Origin: an uncultured Actinomycetospora sp.
GTDB lineage: Bacteria > Actinomycetota > Actinomycetes > Mycobacteriales > Pseudonocardiaceae
DNA: 11,238 nucleotides
Assembly: GCA_902805495.1 (NCBI GenBank)
Contig: CADCTH010000630.1
Coordinates: 1 to 11,238 of the forward strand
Reading direction: 5' to 3'
Shown: in pieces, positions 1-7,044 of the stretch
Position numbering within the stretch: position 1 is the first letter of the stretch
Layout of the letters: every line of letters begins with the position of its first letter
Notes under the pieces: model-generated
What the model was told of the DNA's origin: nothing
What the model saw: only the letters and a program-made list of their open reading frames with translations
Databases searched by the model: none
Translations under genes and position numbers: made by a program

Positions 1-372
1 CGCGCGCACGAGCTGCACCGCCGCGGCGCCCAGCGCCACCGCGGCGCCGTCGGCCAGCGCCGCGGCGCGCGCGGCCACCACGAGGAGGTGGTCCCGCACC
101 AGGGGGTAGAGCGCGCTCGAGCGGATCGTGCGGGACGCGGCACGGGCGGTGCCCCGGGGCACGGCGAGCTCGTCGACGCCGACCCGGAAGGCGGGGACGC
201 CGTCGGCGGGCCAGCGGGCGGCGCAGGGGGTCGCCAGGTCGACGAGCACCGCCCCGCGCGCCGCCCGGACGCGCCCGTCGCCGTCCCCGAAGCGCAGGAC
301 GCTGGTCGAGCCGGGCTCGACGACGTGCACCTCGGCGACGGTGGCCGCGCTCGTCACGGCATCCGGGCTCAC
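1..372 (-). CDS. AraC-family transcriptional regulator, N-terminal part (cut by window edge)
   Basis: The reading frame stays open to the left edge, so only about 124 N-terminal residues are visible and the DNA-binding domain lies outside the window. The visible part looks like the ligand-sensing half of AraC regulators: a short beta-rich segment, then a helical stretch ending LYPLVRDHLLVV and LGAAAVQLVRA. The complete AraC protein at 1432-2436 has the same arrangement (SPLRALVAQHVLHLL, then VGLATIELVRA). The GTG at 372 is preferred because a promoter-like pair ends 7 bases before it, which suggests leaderless translation; neither it nor the in-frame GTG at 357 has a good ribosome site. It follows the hydrolase gene by 46 bases on the same strand. 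The family call rests on pattern resemblance without the HTH domain, so it is moderately sure. Confidence 0.62.
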   Translation of the reverse strand, partial: MSPDAVTSAATVAEVHVVEPGSTSVLRFGDGDGRVRAARGAVLVDLATPCAARWPADGVPAFRVGVDELAVPRGTARAASRTIRSSALYPLVRDHLLVVAARAAALADGAAVALGAAAVQLVRA

Positions 373-378
373 ACGACG

Positions 379-407
379 AGCGTTCGGGGCGCGGCGCTGG
401 TGGTCAA
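379..407 (-). promoter_or_regulatory. Candidate sigma70-type promoter for the partial AraC gene, apparently leaderless
   Basis: Read on the minus strand, TTGACC (407-402) is followed after exactly 17 bases by AACGCT (384-379). The GTG at 372 begins 7 bases after the -10-like hexamer, about where transcription would start, so the message could be leaderless, as is common in actinomycetes. The -35 lies directly after the hydrolase stop codon, giving the regulator its own promoter in the 46-base gap. The hexamers are visible; promoter activity is inferred. Confidence 0.4.
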
Positions 408-418
408 GTCACGTCAGG

Positions 419-1288
419 TCAGACGGTCACGGGCGTCGCCGGCTCCGTGGCCCGCGGGACGACCGCCGGCGGGGCCGTCGCGTGACGCACGGCCCACGCC
501 AGGACGTAGTCGGCGATCTCCTCCCAGCCCGGGGCGGCGGGCAGCAGGTGGGGCTTGCCGCCGAACTCGACCACCTCGGTGATCGTGTCCTCGCCCTTGT
601 AGTGCGCGGCGTTCGACCACTGGATCTTCGGCGGCATGATGTTGTCCTCGCTGCCGGCGACGAACAGCAGCGGCACCCGGTCCGCGTTGTGGTAGTTCAC
701 CCACGTGCCCTGGTGGCCCGGGGTGAGGTTGGCCAGCGCGCTCTCGAAGATGATGCCGCCGGACACCGGCACGGCGTAGCGCTCGTACAGTGCCCGGGCC
801 TCCGCCTCCGGGAAGGTGTTGGTGAACGCGTAGTTCCAGTGCTCGAAGTCGTAGCGGATCGCCCGGTGGCGGTTGGCCGGGTTCTTCAGCACCGGGAACG
901 TCGCCCTGGCCTGCGAGAGCGGGATGATCGGCACGCCCTCGGTGGGCGCCGAGTTCAGCGCGACGCCCGCGGCGCCGAAGCCGTGGTCGAGCAGGATCTG
1001 GGTGAACGCGCCGCCCGCGGAGTGCCCGATGATGATCGGCGGCGAGGGGATCTCGCGCACGATCGCCTCGAGGTGCTCGACGATCCCGGCCGTCGTGAGC
1101 GCCTCGACCGGGGCCGGGTCGGCGTTGAGGGACTCGACCTCCACCTCGAAGCCGGGGTAGGCCGGGGTGATCACCCGGTAGCCCTGGGCCTCGTAGCGGG
1201 CGATCCACTGCTCCCACGAGCGGGGCGTCACCCAGAAGCCGTGGACCAGCACGATCGTGTCGGGGGCGGGGCGGGCAGCGTGCGTCAT
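419..1288 (-). CDS. Alpha/beta-hydrolase-fold serine hydrolase
   Basis: This 289-residue protein has the full alpha/beta hydrolase signature. HGFW (16-19) is the oxyanion-loop motif, GHSAGG (88-93) gives nucleophile Ser90 in a G-x-S-x-G elbow, Asp215 lies in AGSEDN, and His247 lies in GGKPHLL, completing the triad. A cap-like region lies between about 115 and 195. There is no signal peptide, so it is probably cytoplasmic. Relatives include esterases, lipases and haloalkane/epoxide-type hydrolases; the substrate cannot be read from the sequence. The ATG at 1288 is chosen because AGGAGG (1304-1299) precedes it by 10 bases; the frame extends upstream to 1333, but without such a site. The gene diverges from the AraC regulator at 1432, a usual arrangement for a target and its regulator. 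The tail after residue 270 is rich in Pro, Ala and Thr and probably disordered. Confidence 0.9.
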   Translation of the reverse strand: MTHAARPAPDTIVLVHGFWVTPRSWEQWIARYEAQGYRVITPAYPGFEVEVESLNADPAPVEALTTAGIVEHLEAIVREIPSPPIIIGHSAGGAFTQILLDHGFGAAGVALNSAPTEGVPIIPLSQARATFPVLKNPANRHRAIRYDFEHWNYAFTNTFPEAEARALYERYAVPVSGGIIFESALANLTPGHQGTWVNYHNADRVPLLFVAGSEDNIMPPKIQWSNAAHYKGEDTITEVVEFGGKPHLLPAAPGWEEIADYVLAWAVRHATAPPAVVPRATEPATPVTV

Positions 1289-1298
1289 CGGCGCGAAT

Positions 1299-1304
1299 CC
1301 TCCT
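1299..1304 (-). promoter_or_regulatory. Strong ribosome binding site of the hydrolase gene
   Basis: Minus-strand AGGAGG, a perfect anti-Shine-Dalgarno match, stands 10 bases before the ATG at 1288. It decides the start in favour of 1288 over the longer in-frame ATG at 1333. Confidence 0.75.
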
Positions 1305-1360
1305 GTTGCGGACGGTCCCCCGGAACCTGGCACCGGATCACGGCCGCCGATGTCGCCACG

Positions 1361-1388
1361 GTGCAGGGTTCTGGACCCCGCGTGCAGG
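1361..1388. promoter_or_regulatory. Candidate AraC-type operator: 7-base direct repeat at 21-base period
   Basis: GTGCAGG occurs at 1361-1367 and again at 1382-1388, an exact 21-base step or two helical turns. AraC-family activators typically bind two direct half-sites spaced this way. The pair lies between the divergent hydrolase and AraC genes and overlaps the possible promoter of the latter. Repeats and spacing are visible; binding is inferred. Confidence 0.4.
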
Positions 1389-1397
1389 TCCTACGCT
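1369..1397 (+). promoter_or_regulatory. Weak candidate promoter for the AraC/SRPBCC pair
   Basis: TTCTGG (1369-1374) and TACGCT (1392-1397) are 17 bases apart. The -10 fits TAnnnT, but the -35 matches TTGACA poorly, as expected of an activator-dependent promoter. The candidate AraC half-sites overlap it. The GTG start lies 35 bases downstream. Confidence 0.25.
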
Positions 1398-1431
1398 CGG
1401 GACCGATCCGTCGACGACGCGGAGTGCGGCC

Positions 1432-2436
1432 GTGCCTGTGATCGCCTCGTGGACCCCCGGCGACGCCCGGGCGGCGCGGGACGCCCGCGACCAGGCCGTC
1501 GCCACCCTGTCGGCGCTGGCGCCGATGACCCGGATCGGCGCGCTGCGCCTCCCCCGCGGGCGGACCGCCGCCATCGCCCGGCACGACCTGGGTCCCGTCG
1601 CGCTGGTCCACCTCGCGGGCCTCGCCTACGACCAGGTGGCCACGCCGCGGACCACCGACGGGGTGCCGGCCGGCATCTCCCTCGCCGTCCGGCCGACGGG
1701 GACGTGGTACCTGACCCAGGCCGGGACCACCCGCGGCAGCGCCACCCACGACGTCGTCGGCGTCGTCGACGTGACGCGGGCGATGAGCCTGCGCACGGGC
1801 GCGGACACCCCGCTCTCCCAGCTGTTCCTCTCGGCCGACCAGCTCGGCATGGGGGTCGACGCCCTGCGCACCGCGGCCGCGCTCGTCGACCGCAGCCCGC
1901 TGCGCGCGCTGGTGGCGCAGCACGTGCTCCACCTCCTGCCGGCCGAGGCCGACGTCGCGGACGCGCGGGCCCGCCGCAGCGTGGGGCTCGCGACGATCGA
2001 GCTGGTGCGCGCGATGCTGATCGGCGCCGCCCACCCCGAGCAGCAGGTCGGCGGCGCCCTGGGCGCCGAGCACCTCCGCGCGTGCGTCGAGCGCTACGTC
2101 CGCCGGCGTCTCCGCGACCCCGGGCTGAGCCCGGCCACGATCGCCGCCGCGCACGCCGTCTCCCGCCGCCACCTCTACGACCTCTGGCGGGACCGGCCGA
2201 CGACCCTCGCCCGCTGGATCACCCTCCGGCGGCTGGAGGCCGTCCGCGAGGACCTCGCCGACCCCCGCCTCGCGCACCGGTCCATCGCGCGCATCGCGCA
2301 CGGGTGGTGCTTCACCGACCCGACGGTCTTCGCCCGGCGGTTCCGCGCCGAGTACGGCACGACGCCGCGGGAGTGGCGCCGCCTCGCCCACGACCGTTCG
2401 TCGCAGGGCGTGGTGAACGGGGCCGCGGGCGGCTAA
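1432..2436 (+). CDS. AraC-family transcriptional regulator
   Basis: This 334-residue DNA-binding regulator has an N-terminal ligand/oligomerisation region (about 1-200) like the AraC-binding-like domain, and a C-terminal AraC double helix-turn-helix (about 216-320). The first HTH is seen in LSPATIAAAHAVSRRHLYDLW (232-252). The second ends in the family hallmark FTDPTVFARRFRAEYGTTPREW (294-315). The GTG at 1432 is chosen because GGAG at 1421-1424 precedes it by 7 bases and the protein then has the usual family length. The frame is open upstream to an ATG at 1306, but that would translate through the proposed operator. It diverges from the hydrolase and is followed 8 bases later by the SRPBCC gene, probably on one transcript. 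Its likely targets are itself and the hydrolase; the effector is unknown. Confidence 0.9.
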   Translation: MPVIASWTPGDARAARDARDQAVATLSALAPMTRIGALRLPRGRTAAIARHDLGPVALVHLAGLAYDQVATPRTTDGVPAGISLAVRPTGTWYLTQAGTTRGSATHDVVGVVDVTRAMSLRTGADTPLSQLFLSADQLGMGVDALRTAAALVDRSPLRALVAQHVLHLLPAEADVADARARRSVGLATIELVRAMLIGAAHPEQQVGGALGAEHLRACVERYVRRRLRDPGLSPATIAAAHAVSRRHLYDLWRDRPTTLARWITLRRLEAVREDLADPRLAHRSIARIAHGWCFTDPTVFARRFRAEYGTTPREWRRLAHDRSSQGVVNGAAGG

Positions 2437-2444
2437 CCGGCACC

Positions 2445-2861
2445 ATGGCCGACTTCACGGGCACCACCACCGTCGCCGCTGCCGACGACGTCCTGTTCGC
2501 CTTCCTCTCCGACGTGCACAACCTCCCGAAGTACTTCGCACGCATGACCTCGGCCGAGCCCGGCGAGGGCAACGAGGTCCGCACCACCGCCGCCCTGCCC
2601 GACGGCTCGCAGGTCGAGGGCAACGCGTGGTTCGAGGTCACCGACGACACCCGCCACCTCGCCTGGGGCTCCGAGGGCGAGAACGGCTACCGCGGCGACC
2701 TGGACGTCCGCTCGGTCGGCGACGACCGCAGCGAGGTCGAGGTGCACCTCCACACCGAGCGGGTCACCGAGGACACCGACGGCAGCATCCAGGGCGGCGT
2801 CGACGAGACGCTCGCCGCGATCAAGCAGCTCGTCGAGCGTGCGGGAGCCCTCGACGCCTGA
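2445..2861 (+). CDS. SRPBCC (START/Bet v1-like) family protein
   Basis: This 138-residue protein has the SRPBCC shape: an initial strand (residues 3-12), a helical segment with a hydrophobic-aromatic pattern (DVLFAFLSDVHNLPKYF, 15-31), alternating polar/hydrophobic strands through about 105, and a long C-terminal helix (VDETLAAIKQLVERAG, 119-134). The fold encloses a hydrophobic cavity for small ligands and occurs in polyketide cyclases, lipid carriers and many proteins of unknown role. There is no signal peptide, membrane segment or recognisable catalytic residue. The ATG begins 8 bases after the AraC stop, so the two are probably co-expressed, but the site before it is weak. The gene converges with the HAD gene with only 5 bases between stops. 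The fold is fairly sure; no function is claimed. Confidence 0.82.
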   Translation: MADFTGTTTVAAADDVLFAFLSDVHNLPKYFARMTSAEPGEGNEVRTTAALPDGSQVEGNAWFEVTDDTRHLAWGSEGENGYRGDLDVRSVGDDRSEVEVHLHTERVTEDTDGSIQGGVDETLAAIKQLVERAGALDA

Positions 2862-2866
2862 GGGGG

Positions 2867-3718
2867 TCAGTCGCCGGCCAGGAGCCGGGCCAGGGTGCCG
2901 ACGTCCGCCAGGTCCAGGTGCGGACGCCGGTGCTCGGGCACGTCACGGAACGCGTCCGCGTCGCCGATCCCGGTCTGGACGGCGACGGCGAGCGCCCGCC
3001 CACGGTGCGCCATCGGCACCTCCAGGCCGGGGTCGTCGCCCACCACCGCCAGCTCCGCGGGCGCGACGCCGAGACGCCGCGCCGAGGCCTGCAGCGCCGG
3101 CAGCGCCGGCTTGCCGACGACGGTGACCCGTGCGCGGGTGATGTCGCGGACGACGGCGCTGATCGCCCGCGACGACCCGAGCGTGCGTCCCTCCGCGGTG
3201 GCGAACCAGGGCGAGAGCGACGCGCTGTAGAACCGCGCGCCCTCCAGCACCGCGAAGCAGGCCGCCTCGAGCGCCTCGAACGTCAGCTCCTGGCGGTACC
3301 AGCCCGCGAGGACGGCGTCCGCGGTCGTCCCGCGCAGCGGCGGGAGCGTCTCGATGCCCGCGGCCTCGAGCGGCTCGGTGACGCCCTTGCCGCCGAGCAC
3401 CATGACCCGCCGGTGCCCCCGCTTCGCGAAGACCTCGGCCGCGGCGGTGGCCGGGGTGAGCACCGCGTCGTCGGGCACCGGGAAGCCGGCCTGCTGCAGC
3501 GCGTGGGCGCACTCCTGCGGGGTCTTCACCGTGCCGTTGGTGAACACGCAGCACGGCGTGCCCCGGTCGGCCAGGAGCCGGACGAGCTCCACGGCGCCGG
3601 GCAGGGCCCGGATGCCCCGATTCTCGCGGTCGCCGAGGACGAGGGTGCCGTCCATGTCGAGGACGAAGCCGCGGACCGCCCGCAGCCGGTCGAGGACGGC
3701 GGGACCGGGCTCATCCAT
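2867..3718 (-). CDS. HAD-superfamily phosphatase, NagD-like (class IIA)
   Basis: The 283 residues carry all HAD motifs: DMDGT (nucleophile Asp21, acid/base Asp23), FTNGT with Thr60, VVGKP with Lys203, and the acidic GDDPGLEV (Asp228/Asp229). The cap between about 85 and 195, inserted after motif II, fits the C2a cap of NagD/4-nitrophenylphosphatase relatives. The protein should hydrolyse a small phosphorylated metabolite. In motif IV the last acid of the usual GDxxxxD is Glu233. The ATG lies inside the end of the carboxyltransferase gene (8-base overlap, ATGGATGA), with a GGGGGAGG-type ribosome site upstream, so the two are translationally coupled. As last gene of the operon it may act on a phosphorylated intermediate or clear a dead-end product. 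Phenylphosphate carboxylase also has a HAD-type subunit, but a smaller one, so that is analogy only. Confidence 0.88.
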   Translation of the reverse strand: MDEPGPAVLDRLRAVRGFVLDMDGTLVLGDRENRGIRALPGAVELVRLLADRGTPCCVFTNGTVKTPQECAHALQQAGFPVPDDAVLTPATAAAEVFAKRGHRRVMVLGGKGVTEPLEAAGIETLPPLRGTTADAVLAGWYRQELTFEALEAACFAVLEGARFYSASLSPWFATAEGRTLGSSRAISAVVRDITRARVTVVGKPALPALQASARRLGVAPAELAVVGDDPGLEVPMAHRGRALAVAVQTGIGDADAFRDVPEHRRPHLDLADVGTLARLLAGD

Positions 3719-5192
3719 CGCCCGCTCCTCCCCCGCGCCGGTGCACCGACAGCCGCAGATCGCCCTTGGTGATCGCCAGGTCGTGGACGCTCGATCGCTC
3801 GCCCAGCGCGCGGACGAGGTCGAACACGGGCGTCAGGGCCGGCTGGTGGTGCTGCGGCGCCGGGCCCGCGGCGAGCATCGCGTCGACCTGGTCGGCGGGC
3901 ATGTGGGCCCGCAGCAGCAGCTCCTCGTCGCTGATCCGGGTGCCGAACTGGCGGCGCAGCTCCTCGGGCGACGGCGCCGGCGGCTCGGCCCGCAGCTCGC
4001 GGGCGCGCGGCCGGTCGAGGATCCGGTCGAGCACGTCCGGGGCGATCGGGGTGGTGGGCCGGCCGAAGCTGCCCAGCGCGTAGCGGATCACCTGGTCGGG
4101 CACGGTCGCCCAGCGCTCCCCCATGACGTTGAACAGCGCCTGCGAGACCACCATCTGCGGGAACGGGGTCACCATGATCGGGTGGCCGAGCTCGGCGCGG
4201 ACGCGGCCGACCTCGGAGATCAGGCTGTCGAGGCGGTCCGCCATCCCGATCTCGCGCAGCTGGCGGCGCGTCGTGGACAGCACGCCGCCGGCGATCTGGT
4301 GGTGCAGGAACGCGGCGTCGAAGTCCTGGGGCCGGCCGGCGGGCAGCTCCCCCGCGGCCGCGAGCCGGTCGACGAAGTCGCACGCCAGGCCCAGTGCGCG
4401 GTCGTCGATGTCGATCCGGTGGCCCATCTCGCGCAGGTTGGCCACGGTGCGGCGCACCTCGGGCAGCGACGACCCGTTGCCCAGCGCACCGCAGCCGGTC
4501 TGGACCACCTCGACGCCCAGCTCGGCGGCGATCGCGTAGGTCAGCGGCGAGAGCCCGATGGTGGCGTGCGAGTGCAGCTCCAGCGCGGTGTCGCCGAGCT
4601 GGGCCTTCACCGCCGGCAGGAGGGTGCGCGCCCGCTCGGCGGTGAGGATGCCGGCCGGGTCCTTGACGTAGACACGGTCCATGTCGGGGCACGCGCGCAT
4701 CTGGCGGGCGATGTCGGCGTAGAACGCGTCGTCGTGCACCGCGCTGATCGTGAAGGTCAGCGCGCCGACGACCTCGTCGACGCCGGCCTTCTTCAGCCGC
4801 CGGGCGGTGGCCCGGGCGGCGTCCATGTCGTGCATGGGGTCGAGGACCACGACACGGTCGATGCCGTTGGCGACGAGCCGGTCGTAGACCAGCGCCATGG
4901 TGTCGGGGTGGGAGTTCTGCCAGCTGATGAACCGGAAGCCCGTACCGATGAACTGCAGCTTCGTGCGCGGCATCAGCGCGCGGGTGCGGCGGAACAGCGC
5001 CCACGGGTCCTCGCGGTGGGTGCGCACGAGCATGCCCATGGCGGTGCTCGAGCTGTAGTCCAGCGCCCGGAAGCCGACCCGCTCGAGGAGCGGCGCCACC
5101 GCCAGCACGTGGGCGCTGCGCAGCCCGGCGGCGCCCCACAGGCTCTGGTTGCCGTCGCGCAGCGAGACGTCGACGAGCCCGACGTCGGCCAT
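3711..5192 (-). CDS. Biotin-dependent carboxyltransferase (pyruvate carboxylase/transcarboxylase 5S/OadA-type), altered substrate site
   Basis: This 493-residue HMGL-like TIM barrel would move carboxyl from carboxybiotin to an enolate. LRDGNQS (11-17) carries metal-ligand Asp13 and Gln16 (family form LRDAHQS). VKDPAGIL gives Lys177, the lysine carbamylated in relatives. LHSHATIG gives metal ligands His207 and His209. The PYC/OADA domain contains GHPIMVTPFPQMVVSQA (336-352). The RGxN segment, whose Arg binds the pyruvate carboxylate in pyruvate carboxylase, reads TGFR at 84-87. No biotinyl domain is fused; a separate carrier is encoded two genes upstream. Residues 452-486 resemble the N-terminus of that carrier. 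The ATG overlaps the biotin carboxylase stop by one base (TGATG). Fold and chemistry are sure; the acceptor is unknown, and pyruvate is unlikely. Confidence 0.88.
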   Translation of the reverse strand: MADVGLVDVSLRDGNQSLWGAAGLRSAHVLAVAPLLERVGFRALDYSSSTAMGMLVRTHREDPWALFRRTRALMPRTKLQFIGTGFRFISWQNSHPDTMALVYDRLVANGIDRVVVLDPMHDMDAARATARRLKKAGVDEVVGALTFTISAVHDDAFYADIARQMRACPDMDRVYVKDPAGILTAERARTLLPAVKAQLGDTALELHSHATIGLSPLTYAIAAELGVEVVQTGCGALGNGSSLPEVRRTVANLREMGHRIDIDDRALGLACDFVDRLAAAGELPAGRPQDFDAAFLHHQIAGGVLSTTRRQLREIGMADRLDSLISEVGRVRAELGHPIMVTPFPQMVVSQALFNVMGERWATVPDQVIRYALGSFGRPTTPIAPDVLDRILDRPRARELRAEPPAPSPEELRRQFGTRISDEELLLRAHMPADQVDAMLAAGPAPQHHQPALTPVFDLVRALGERSSVHDLAITKGDLRLSVHRRGGGAGDG

Positions 5193-6556
5193 CAGGACAC
5201 CCCCGCCGGCGCGCGGCGGTCCGCCAGGAACCGCTCGAAGAAGGCGGTGTCGACGCCGCCGGCCGCGAACTCGTCGTCGTCGAGCAGCGCCCGGTGCATC
5301 GGCGCCGTCGTCACCACGCCGTCGATGCGCAGCAGCTCGAGCGCCGCGCGGGCGCGGGCCAGCGCGTCGGCGCGGTCGGTGCCGTGCACGACGAGCTTGG
5401 CCAGCAGCGAGTCGTAGTGCGGCGGGACGACCGAACCGCCCTGGACGTGCGTGTCGACGCGGAGGCCGTCCCCGACGGGCAGGACCACGCGGTCGATGCG
5501 GCCCGGCGCGGGGCGGAAGTCGTCGGCCCAGTCCTCGGCGTTGATCCGGCACTCCACGGCGTGCCCGGTGAGGGCGACGTCGTCCTGGCGCAGGCGCAGC
5601 GGCAGCCCCTCGGCCACGGCGATCTGCTCGGCGACGAGGTCCAGCCCGGTGACCATCTCGGTGACCGGGTGCTCGACCTGGATGCGGGCGTTCATCTCCA
5701 GGAAGGAGAAGGTCTGCCGGTCGCGGTCGTAGAGGAGCTCGACCGTGCCCAGGCCCCGGTAGCCGAGGTGGGCCGCCAGCGCGAGCGCGGCGGCGGCCAT
5801 CTCCGCGTGGACGTGGGCGGGGATCGCCGGGGCGGGCGCCTCCTCGAACAGCTTCTGGTAGCGGCGCTGCACCGAGCAGTCGCGGTCGCCCAGGGCCACC
5901 GCGGACACCCCGTCGCCGAGCACCTGCACCTCGACGTGGCGCCCGGAGGCGACGTAGCGCTCGAGGTAGACGCGCGCGTCGCCGAACGCCGCGGCCGCCT
6001 CGGAGACGGCCATCGCGAGGGTGCCGGGGAGCTCCCCGGCCGACCGGACGAGCTTCATGCCGCGCCCGCCGCCCCCGCCGACGGCCTTGACCAGCAGCGG
6101 ATAGCCGACCTCGGCCGCGACGGCCTGCGCGGCCGCGAGGTCGGCGGCCTCGCCGCCGGGCACGACCGGCAGACCGGCGGCGACGGCGTGCGACCGCGCG
6201 GTCAGCTTGTCGCCGACGGCGTGCAGGGACGCCACGCTCGGGCCGACGAACACGATCCCGGCCTCGGTGCAGGCCGTGGCGAGCGCCGGGTTCTCGGAGA
6301 GGAAGCCGTAGCCGGGGTGCACCGCGTCGGCGCCGACGGCGACCGCGGCCCGGACCACCGCGGCGGGGTCGAGGTAGGACTGCGCGGCCGGCGCCGGGCC
6401 GAGGCGGACCACACGGTCGGCGCAGCGGGCGGGCAGGGAGTCCAGGTCGGCGTCGGAGGCGGCGAGCACCGACTCGACGCCGAGACGGGCGCAGGTGCGG
6501 ATCACGCGGGCGGCGATCTCGCCGCGGTTGGCGACCAGCAGGCGGCGGATCCTCAC
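5192..6556 (-). CDS. accC: Biotin carboxylase subunit (AccC-type)
   Basis: This 454-residue ATP-grasp enzyme carboxylates carrier-bound biotin with ATP and bicarbonate. The N-domain starts LLVANRGEIAARV (6-18) and contains HPGYGFLSENP (80-90). ATP-binding Lys117 and Lys157 flank the Gly-rich GGGGGRGMK (160-168). His207 (HVEVQ), Glu273, Glu287 (FLEMN), Arg291, Gln293 and Glu295 (RIQVEHP), and Arg337 (CRINAED) match the catalytic set of E. coli AccC. The length matches stand-alone AccC (about 450). The GTG start overlaps the carrier stop by 4 bases (GTGA), and its last base is shared with the carboxyltransferase ATG. The enzyme looks fully active. The symbol reflects the family; the partner is a PYC-type carboxyltransferase, not AccA/AccD, so a role in fatty-acid synthesis is unlikely. 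Confidence 0.94.
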   Translation of the reverse strand: MRIRRLLVANRGEIAARVIRTCARLGVESVLAASDADLDSLPARCADRVVRLGPAPAAQSYLDPAAVVRAAVAVGADAVHPGYGFLSENPALATACTEAGIVFVGPSVASLHAVGDKLTARSHAVAAGLPVVPGGEAADLAAAQAVAAEVGYPLLVKAVGGGGGRGMKLVRSAGELPGTLAMAVSEAAAAFGDARVYLERYVASGRHVEVQVLGDGVSAVALGDRDCSVQRRYQKLFEEAPAPAIPAHVHAEMAAAALALAAHLGYRGLGTVELLYDRDRQTFSFLEMNARIQVEHPVTEMVTGLDLVAEQIAVAEGLPLRLRQDDVALTGHAVECRINAEDWADDFRPAPGRIDRVVLPVGDGLRVDTHVQGGSVVPPHYDSLLAKLVVHGTDRADALARARAALELLRIDGVVTTAPMHRALLDDDEFAAGGVDTAFFERFLADRRAPAGVS

Positions 6557-7041
6557 GAGGTCGCCGCCGGCTCCACGACCAGCAGCACCGCGTCGGTGTC
6601 GGCGAACTCGCCGTTGCCCGTGCGGAACTCCGCCACCGTGCCGCGGACGCCGGCGTGCACCGACGTCATCATCTTCATGGTCTCGACGATGCCGATGACC
6701 GTCTCCTCGTCCACCGCGTCCCCGACCTCGACGAAGGGCGGCGCGCCCGGGGCGGGCGCGCGGTAGAAGGTGCCCAGCAGCGGCGGGTGCACGGCCACCG
6801 TGCCGTCGGGCAGGTCCGCGCGGGGACGGTCCGGCGCGTCGGCGGCCGCGGGCTCGGCGCCGCCCTCGACCTCGGGCTCGATGCGGGGATCCCGGAGCAC
6901 CCGCTGCTCGGCGGTCCAGCCCGCCGCGCCCTCCCGGCGCACGGTCAGGGTGAGGTCGGACAGCTCCAGGTGCAGCTCGTCGAGGCCGCTGGAGTCCAGC
7001 GCGCGCACGACGTCGCGCACGTCGTCCGGGGTGAGGTCCAC
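6553..7041 (-). CDS. accB: Biotin carboxyl carrier protein (AccB-type)
   Basis: This 162-residue carrier shuttles carboxyl between the biotin carboxylase and the carboxyltransferase. The N-terminal segment (1-37) is an AccB-type helix-strand unit (VRDVVRALDSSGLDELHLEL). An acidic linker rich in Ala, Pro and Glu follows (about 50-80). The biotinyl domain (82-157) begins with PLLGTFYRAPAPGAPPF, as in AccB, and contains ETMKM with Lys123 as the biotinylation site, plus the predicted hairpin partner near GNGEFADTDAVLLVV. The biotinyl domain has the thumb-type loop of AccB rather than the form fused to pyruvate carboxylase. GTG start 3 bases after the ATP-binding subunit stop; 4-base overlap with the biotin carboxylase. 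No biotin protein ligase gene is in the window. Confidence 0.93.
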   Translation of the reverse strand: MDLTPDDVRDVVRALDSSGLDELHLELSDLTLTVRREGAAGWTAEQRVLRDPRIEPEVEGGAEPAAADAPDRPRADLPDGTVAVHPPLLGTFYRAPAPGAPPFVEVGDAVDEETVIGIVETMKMMTSVHAGVRGTVAEFRTGNGEFADTDAVLLVVEPAATS

Positions 7042-7044
7042 GGC

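Noticed and set aside
1306..1431. N-terminal extension of the AraC regulator to an ATG at 1306.
   Set aside because: It would add 42 residues unlike the family, run through the proposed operator and promoter, and lacks a ribosome site. The GTG at 1432 has GGAG at good spacing.
3711..6556. Split pyruvate carboxylase or oxaloacetate decarboxylase.
   Set aside because: The carboxyltransferase appears to lack the pyruvate-carboxylate arginine, the carrier is a separate AccB-like protein, no membrane OadB subunit is present, and a dikinase pair is co-encoded. It is not fully excluded.
3711..7041. Acetyl-CoA or propionyl-CoA carboxylase.
   Set aside because: There is no AccA/AccD-type crotonase-fold carboxyltransferase; the partner is an HMGL-type barrel, which carboxylates small enolates instead of acyl-CoA.
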